Of a stretch of DNA of 42,492 nt, positions 38,988-42,492 are shown one piece after another. The translations under genes and the position numbers were made by a program. Source of the stretch: Arthrobacter sp. P2b (lineage in GTDB: Bacteria; Actinomycetota; Actinomycetes; Actinomycetales; Micrococcaceae); the NCBI RefSeq assembly GCF_900168295.1, contig NZ_FVZL01000025.1, forward strand, positions 1 through 42,492. The letters are read 5' to 3'. Under the pieces are notes generated by a model, which saw only the letters and a program-made list of their open reading frames with translations, was not told where the DNA came from and ran no database searches. How positions within the stretch are numbered: position 1 is the stretch's first letter; every line of letters starts with the position of its first letter.

Positions 38988-40123
38988 CCGGCAGCCTGAA
39001 GGAATACGCGGATCTGTACAAGCTGCCCGGCCCCTGGTGCACGGCCTACGTGGATGCCGGCACCGGGACAGTGGACACCCTCGAAGCGGCCGACGTCCGC
39101 CCAGGCAACGCACGCGCCCAGCTGGAGGCCCAGGGAGCGTCCGCTGCTGACCTTGACGCGGTGGAACAGTCACTCCAGCCCGAAGCCGGGATTCCCGCCC
39201 CGGTCTCAAGGTTCGTCCTGGTCCATCAGGGCAAGGCGGAGATCAATGAAGTCCTCGCGGGAGACCGGGTACTGCCGGAGCGGATTTCGGTGGACCCCAT
39301 CCCTGACCTGTTACCGCTGGTGAAACACCGGCCCGAAGACCTTCCCTATGTTGTTGCGGAGGTCAGCCGGGAGCACGGCGAAATTAGGCTGTACCACGCA
39401 GGTGCCGGTGCTCCTGACAGCACCCGGGAAGTCCAGGGCGAAACCGAGCATCTGAGCAAGTTCCAGGGCGGGGGCTGGGCGCACCTGCGGTTCCAGCACC
39501 ACACCGAGGATGTCTGGCGACGGAACGCGGACGAGGTTGCCGGTGAAATTGACCGGGTGGTGGCCGAGAGTGGTGCCCGGCTGATTGTCCTGGCCGGGGA
39601 TATCCGGGCGCGCGGCCTGGTCCAGGAGCAGCTCTCGAAGGCCAGCCAGGACCTGGTATCGGTGGTTGACTCGCACACCCACACGCAGGGTGCCGATGAC
39701 GCCCTCCTTGATGACCAGGTCAACCAGCGGGTCGCCGAACTCTGGGCAGCAGAGCAGCAGGAGGTCATGGACCGGCTGGCCATGCAGGAGGGGCAGGCCA
39801 ACCCCGAGTCCGCCACCGGAATCGGCGCCGTTGTGCATGCGCTCCAGCAGGCACAGGTGGACGTGCTGATCCTGAATGACGCAGCCCTGACCGAGCGGAC
39901 CCTGCTGGCCCTCGACTCAGAACCGTGGATCGCCACCGCCGAGGAAGAGTCCCTGGCGGCAAACGTCCTGGGCAAGGTTCCGGCACCTGCAGCACTGCTG
40001 CGGGCGGCCGCCCTGACGGATGCACGCGTGCTGTTGGTTCCCGGCCCTGTCCTGCCGGAGGGCGTGGACGTTGCCGCCCTGCTTCGCTGGCCCACGGGAC
40101 CAGCCGCGCCTGCGTCGTCGTGA
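38984..40123 (+). CDS. Vms1/Ankzf1-type (BaeRF) release-factor-like protein
   Basis: 379 residues starting at GTG 38984 in the overlap GTGA. The order resembles bacterial release-factor-like proteins of the eRF1/Vms1 group and the mycobacterial Rv2629 set: GPWCTAYVDAGTGTVDTLEA at the start, VSRFVLVHQGKAEINEVLAG, GGGWAHLRFQHHTEDVWRRN (the GG...Q signature loop region), then LIVLAGDIRARGLVQEQL and VDVLILNDAALTERTLLALD. Vms1-type enzymes cleave peptidyl-tRNA on stalled ribosomes; for the bacterial forms this is predicted. It is the central gene of a three-gene stress-looking unit with small acidic proteins on both sides. Confidence 0.82.
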   Translation: MTGSLKEYADLYKLPGPWCTAYVDAGTGTVDTLEAADVRPGNARAQLEAQGASAADLDAVEQSLQPEAGIPAPVSRFVLVHQGKAEINEVLAGDRVLPERISVDPIPDLLPLVKHRPEDLPYVVAEVSREHGEIRLYHAGAGAPDSTREVQGETEHLSKFQGGGWAHLRFQHHTEDVWRRNADEVAGEIDRVVAESGARLIVLAGDIRARGLVQEQLSKASQDLVSVVDSHTHTQGADDALLDDQVNQRVAELWAAEQQEVMDRLAMQEGQANPESATGIGAVVHALQQAQVDVLILNDAALTERTLLALDSEPWIATAEEESLAANVLGKVPAPAALLRAAALTDARVLLVPGPVLPEGVDVAALLRWPTGPAAPASS

Positions 40124-40177
40124 GCAACTTCGCTTCGCTTTGCCACGCGTGAAAGTTACTGATCGGAAGGTGAAATC

Positions 40178-40462
40178 GTGACTACAGCAAATGAAAACCC
40201 TGACGCCGTACCGGGAGTGATCATCCCGGAGGAGGACGCACTCCCCCAGCCCACCCGGACGGGCCATGGAAAAATGCCCGAAGATGTCGACGACGACGTT
40301 TATCAGGCGGCAGCCGAGCAGGAGCGGGTAGCAGCCGGCCTTGCCGACTACGCGCCTGGCGACGTTCCGCCGGCCACCGACCCACTGCCCCCGGAGGCAT
40401 CAGAAGAGGCCGATCTCGCCCAGCGCGGCCTGCTCGGGGAAAATCAGGAAGGCCAGGGATAG
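40178..40462 (+). CDS. small acidic hypothetical protein
   Basis: 94 residues starting at GTG 40178 with GGAAGG 7 bp upstream. The sequence is acidic and proline-rich (ADYAPGDVPPATDPLPPEAS) with EEADLAQRGLLGENQEGQG at the end. No family recognised. It lies 54 bp after the Vms1-like gene and probably belongs to that transcript. It resembles the acidic 71-residue protein upstream only in composition. A palindromic repeat follows the stop. Confidence 0.75.
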   Translation: MTTANENPDAVPGVIIPEEDALPQPTRTGHGKMPEDVDDDVYQAAAEQERVAAGLADYAPGDVPPATDPLPPEASEEADLAQRGLLGENQEGQG

Positions 40463-40475
40463 ACCCTCGAAACCG

Positions 40476-40521
40476 TGGTTGAGCCTATCGAAACCGAGCC
40501 GGGTTTCGACAGGCTCAACCA
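40476..40521. repeat. palindromic repeat between convergent genes, terminator-like
   Basis: TGGTTGAGCCTATCGAAACC (40476-40495) pairs with GGTTTCGACAGGCTCAACCA (40502-40521) with one mismatch, and a 6-nt loop. Its core GGTTGAGCCT recurs at 9036 and 9057. It lies between two genes that end towards each other, so it may double as a bidirectional terminator. Confidence 0.65.
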
Positions 40522-40546
40522 TCGGCGTTTAACCACTGCGTTCTAT

Positions 40547-41095
40547 TCAGGACTGGGAATCCTGGTCCCAGTCCTGATGCTGATCCGGTGCGCGCCGGCC
40601 GCCGCGGCCCGTGTGCTGACGGCGCACAGAACGGTGTTCGGGCGCCACAAACGGTACAACTTCAGGATCGTGGCCCGCCGGCAGCGCCTTGACGAATTTC
40701 GACAGTTCCTCCCGCAGCACCTTCCAGGCAATGCCGGGATCATCCGGATAGGCATTGATTTCGGCCGCCCGGGCGGCCTCGAGGGCTGCGTGCCCATGGT
40801 CTGTCAGCTCCACTTTCAATTGCCGGCGGTCTGCGGCGTGCCGGGTCCGGGTGATATGCCCCGAAGCTTCCAGCCGCGTGAGTACCCGGCCCAGCGTCTG
40901 GCTTTGGACGCGGACTGCTTCCGCCAACTGCTCCTGGTTCAGCGGTCCGGCAGCCAATCCTTCCAGGGCGATCACGGCAGCCCTCGTCAGGCCCAGGTGG
41001 GCCAACGCGTCATCCTGGCGCCGTTGAACCAGGCGCGCCGCCAGGGTGATGAGGCGGTAGCTGTTCCGGGCATCCGGATCGGGATTGCTGGTCAT
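40547..41095 (-). CDS. MarR family transcriptional regulator
   Basis: 182 residues. Winged helix pattern LTRAAVIALEGLAAGPLNQE, then QEQLAEAVRVQSQTLGRVLT (recognition helix) and wing GHITRTRHAADRRQLKVELT (DRR-Q wing). The C-terminal 50 residues form a non-conserved tail. Palindromes and repeated GCTTA elements fill the intergenic region to the divergent gene at 41358, so it should regulate itself and that gene. MarR proteins respond to phenolics or oxidants; the ligand is unknown. Confidence 0.9.
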   Translation of the reverse strand: MTSNPDPDARNSYRLITLAARLVQRRQDDALAHLGLTRAAVIALEGLAAGPLNQEQLAEAVRVQSQTLGRVLTRLEASGHITRTRHAADRRQLKVELTDHGHAALEAARAAEINAYPDDPGIAWKVLREELSKFVKALPAGHDPEVVPFVAPEHRSVRRQHTGRGGRRAPDQHQDWDQDSQS

Positions 41096-41357
41096 CGGCC
41101 GCGGCCTTCCTGTAGGTGGAAAAGTGCGGGGGTTGCCTCCGTTGCTACCTACCTACAATAAGCATGCTTAGCATCATATTCGCAAGTAGGCTTACTATCC
41201 ATCGCCGCAACGGTGCCTGAACAGGGCGGACATCTTCACTTGCCCCTTGCGCATCAAAAGGAAAGTGTGCTTAGTATCTAATTAGTAACCTTGCTTACTA
41301 ACCGCCAGCACTGCTGGTTCTTGATCGCCAGCTAACCCTTCATGGAAAGAGAGCCCG
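41096..41357. promoter_or_regulatory. 262-bp divergent control region with repeated GCTTA elements
   Basis: No gene here. Four direct copies of GCTTA(C/G)(T/C)A(T/A)C lie at 41166-41175, 41190-41199, 41269-41278 and 41293-41302, in two pairs exactly 24 bp apart. TAAGCATGCTTA (41159-41170) is a perfect palindrome and TTAGTAA-6-TTACTAA (41282-41301) is a perfect inverted repeat. These fit operators of the neighbouring MarR protein and bracket both promoters. Confidence 0.65.
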
Positions 41358-42227
41358 ATGACAGAGAACCAATGGCCCCAGACCCCCAATACCGCTGCGA
41401 CCGACCCGTTTGGCGCATCAGAGGTAGGACCTGACCAGAGCTTCACCACCTCCGCCGCCCCGGCTGGAACCGTTCCGGCTGGATCCGGAACGTCAAAGAC
41501 CCAGGCGGCCAAGGAAGAAGCTTCGAACGTGGCCGGCCAGGCGGCATCGGCAGCCCAGGGTGTAGCCCAGACGGCAAAGGAAGAAGCGGCCAACGTTGCG
41601 TACGAGGCGAAGTCCAGCGCCCAGGACCTGCTGAACCAGGCGAAGTCCGGGCTGAGCAGCCAGGCAGGCACCCAGCAGCAGAAGGCGGCCGAGGGTATTC
41701 GCACCATTTCCAGCCAGTTGCAGAGCATGGCTAACGCTCCTGAGCAGCAGGGCGTGGCCAGCGACCTCATCCGGCAGGCCGCCAGCAGCACCGAGACCGT
41801 TGCCTCCTGGCTTGAAAACAAGCAGCCGGGCGACCTGCTCGGCGAGGTCCAGCGCTTCGCCCGCAACCGCCCGGGCACCTTCCTGCTCCTTGCAGCAGGA
41901 GCCGGCGTGCTGGCCGGCCGCCTGACCCGTGGCCTTGCCGCAGGCGCCACCGAGTCCCAATCCTCGGTCCAGGGCTCGCCCTCGCAGCGGTCCGTGCAGC
42001 CCGGGGTTGCTCCGCTACGGCAGGAGACCGTCTATGCCGCCGGCACTGACGACCTCTTCACGGAGCCGGTAGTGGGCTCCCGGACGCCGGTCTCCACCTC
42101 GACACTGCCCTCCGGCACTACGGAAGATACCCCCCTCCGCTTCGAGGATGACCCCTACCGCGATGAGGACGGCAGCTACCACGCTGCAGACGGCACGTAC
42201 CGGTCAACGGAAGGACGCCAGCTGTGA
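41358..42227 (+). CDS. LEA-like Ala/Gln-rich protein with one membrane segment, hypothetical
   Basis: 289 residues. An acidic disordered start; a long Ala/Glu/Lys/Gln-rich helical region (about 46-140: KTQAAKEEASNVAGQAASAA, then QTAKEEAANVAYEAKSSAQD, repeats of AKEEA-x-NVA) like LEA or coiled proteins; a short hydrophobic segment FLLLAAGAGVLAGRLTRGLA; and a C-terminal tail with EDDPYRDEDGSYHAADGTYR. Related proteins stand next to actinobacterial holin-type membrane proteins, as here. GGAAAGAG precedes the ATG. It probably tethers to the membrane as an envelope/stress protein. Function unknown. Confidence 0.8.
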   Translation: MTENQWPQTPNTAATDPFGASEVGPDQSFTTSAAPAGTVPAGSGTSKTQAAKEEASNVAGQAASAAQGVAQTAKEEAANVAYEAKSSAQDLLNQAKSGLSSQAGTQQQKAAEGIRTISSQLQSMANAPEQQGVASDLIRQAASSTETVASWLENKQPGDLLGEVQRFARNRPGTFLLLAAGAGVLAGRLTRGLAAGATESQSSVQGSPSQRSVQPGVAPLRQETVYAAGTDDLFTEPVVGSRTPVSTSTLPSGTTEDTPLRFEDDPYRDEDGSYHAADGTYRSTEGRQL

Positions 42228-42492
42228 GTAGTCAGATTCCGGAGATGCCCCCGAGTGAGGCGCATCAGAAGGCGGATAACGCGTCGCTGGGTGAGTTGCT
42301 GGGTGATGTGACCCGGGACCTGTCCACCCTGATGCGCCAGGAGGTGGAGCTTGCCAAGGCCGAAGCCAAGCAGTCTGCCACCAAGGCCGGGAAGGGTGCC
42401 GGGATGCTCGGCGGCGCCGGCGTGGCCGGACACTTCGTCCTGGTCTTCCTGTCCCTGGCGCTGATGTTCGCCCTGGGCGCCCTGATGCCGCT
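42224..42492 (+). CDS. holin-superfamily (DUF1469-like) membrane protein, 3'-partial
   Basis: 89 residues are present before the window ends. GTG 42224 overlaps the preceding stop (GTGA). LGELLGDVTRDLSTLMRQEV, then ELAKAEAKQSATKAGKGAGM and a hydrophobic VFLSLALMFALGALMP match the start of the actinobacterial holin-X/DUF1469 membrane family, where an amphipathic helix precedes two membrane segments. Despite the name these are chromosomal envelope proteins, often next to LEA-like and DUF3618 genes, and do not prove a prophage. Confidence 0.8.
   Translation, partial: MSSQIPEMPPSEAHQKADNASLGELLGDVTRDLSTLMRQEVELAKAEAKQSATKAGKGAGMLGGAGVAGHFVLVFLSLALMFALGALMP

Noticed and set aside
42224..42492. 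Prophage suspected from the holin-type protein
   Set aside because: No integrase, structural or lysis genes are nearby; this family is chromosomal in actinomycetes.

Overview
The window is high-GC DNA from an actinomycete, most probably a member of the Micrococcaceae (Arthrobacter/Pseudarthrobacter type). The signs are GTG starts with 4-bp ATGA/GTGA gene overlaps, TANNNT boxes 6-7 bp in front of genes that lack a ribosome-binding site, an MptB-like mannosyltransferase, a MetP/MetS pair, a DUF3072 protein, a Vms1/BaeRF-type protein, an actinobacterial holin-type membrane protein and a GGTTGAGCCTG intergenic repeat. The genus is an inference; there is no rRNA or other marker gene. I saw no rRNA, tRNA, CRISPR array, insertion sequence or phage integration module.

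Layout: (1) 1-4705: an IclR regulator divergent from a three-gene CoA-transferase/thiolase operon (acetoacetate or beta-ketoadipate type), flanked on both sides by small SH3-like proteins of one apparent family. (2) 4706-9687: a YciI/hemerythrin pair, then AraC regulator, VOC protein, UvrA-like ABC ATPase and MOSC protein, which looks like a detoxification cassette. (3) 9734-17862: an eight-gene minus-strand operon (tctB-tctA-tctC, RraA-type aldolase, NAD-dependent dehydrogenase, DctM-like permease, 84-residue membrane protein, cyclase) with a divergent IclR regulator and clear palindromes between them; this is a carboxylate uptake and catabolism locus that carries two kinds of transporter. 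(4) 17954-24702: small proteins, two tandem GT87 mannosyltransferase-like genes (the second appears to start at ATT), an MptB-like gene, a membrane diguanylate cyclase and a zinc-ribbon protein. (5) 24836-28391: a 26-codon reading frame with a near-perfect Shine-Dalgarno upstream of rsgA, a SnoaL-like protein, and metP/metS. (6) 28542-35779: an alpha/beta hydrolase, a TetR regulator, and an operon of MFS transporter, amidohydrolase, agmatine deiminase-like enzyme and amidase, with TetR-type palindromes over the operon promoter. (7) 35962-42492: a Cys-rich pentapeptide-repeat protein, an alditol oxidase with a LacI-type operator between -35 and -10, a lipoprotein, a Vms1/BaeRF operon with acidic small proteins, a MarR regulator, and a two-gene envelope/stress operon cut by the window end.

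The most interesting signals are: a GCTTA(C/G)(T/C)A-type element shared by the promoters at 24421, 38729 and 41159-41302; the guanidine/amide catabolic cluster at 30003-35779; the mixed TTT/DctM operon; the ATT start at 20099; and the leader-type small frame in front of rsgA. All functional statements rest on reading the translations and motifs by eye; no database search was run.
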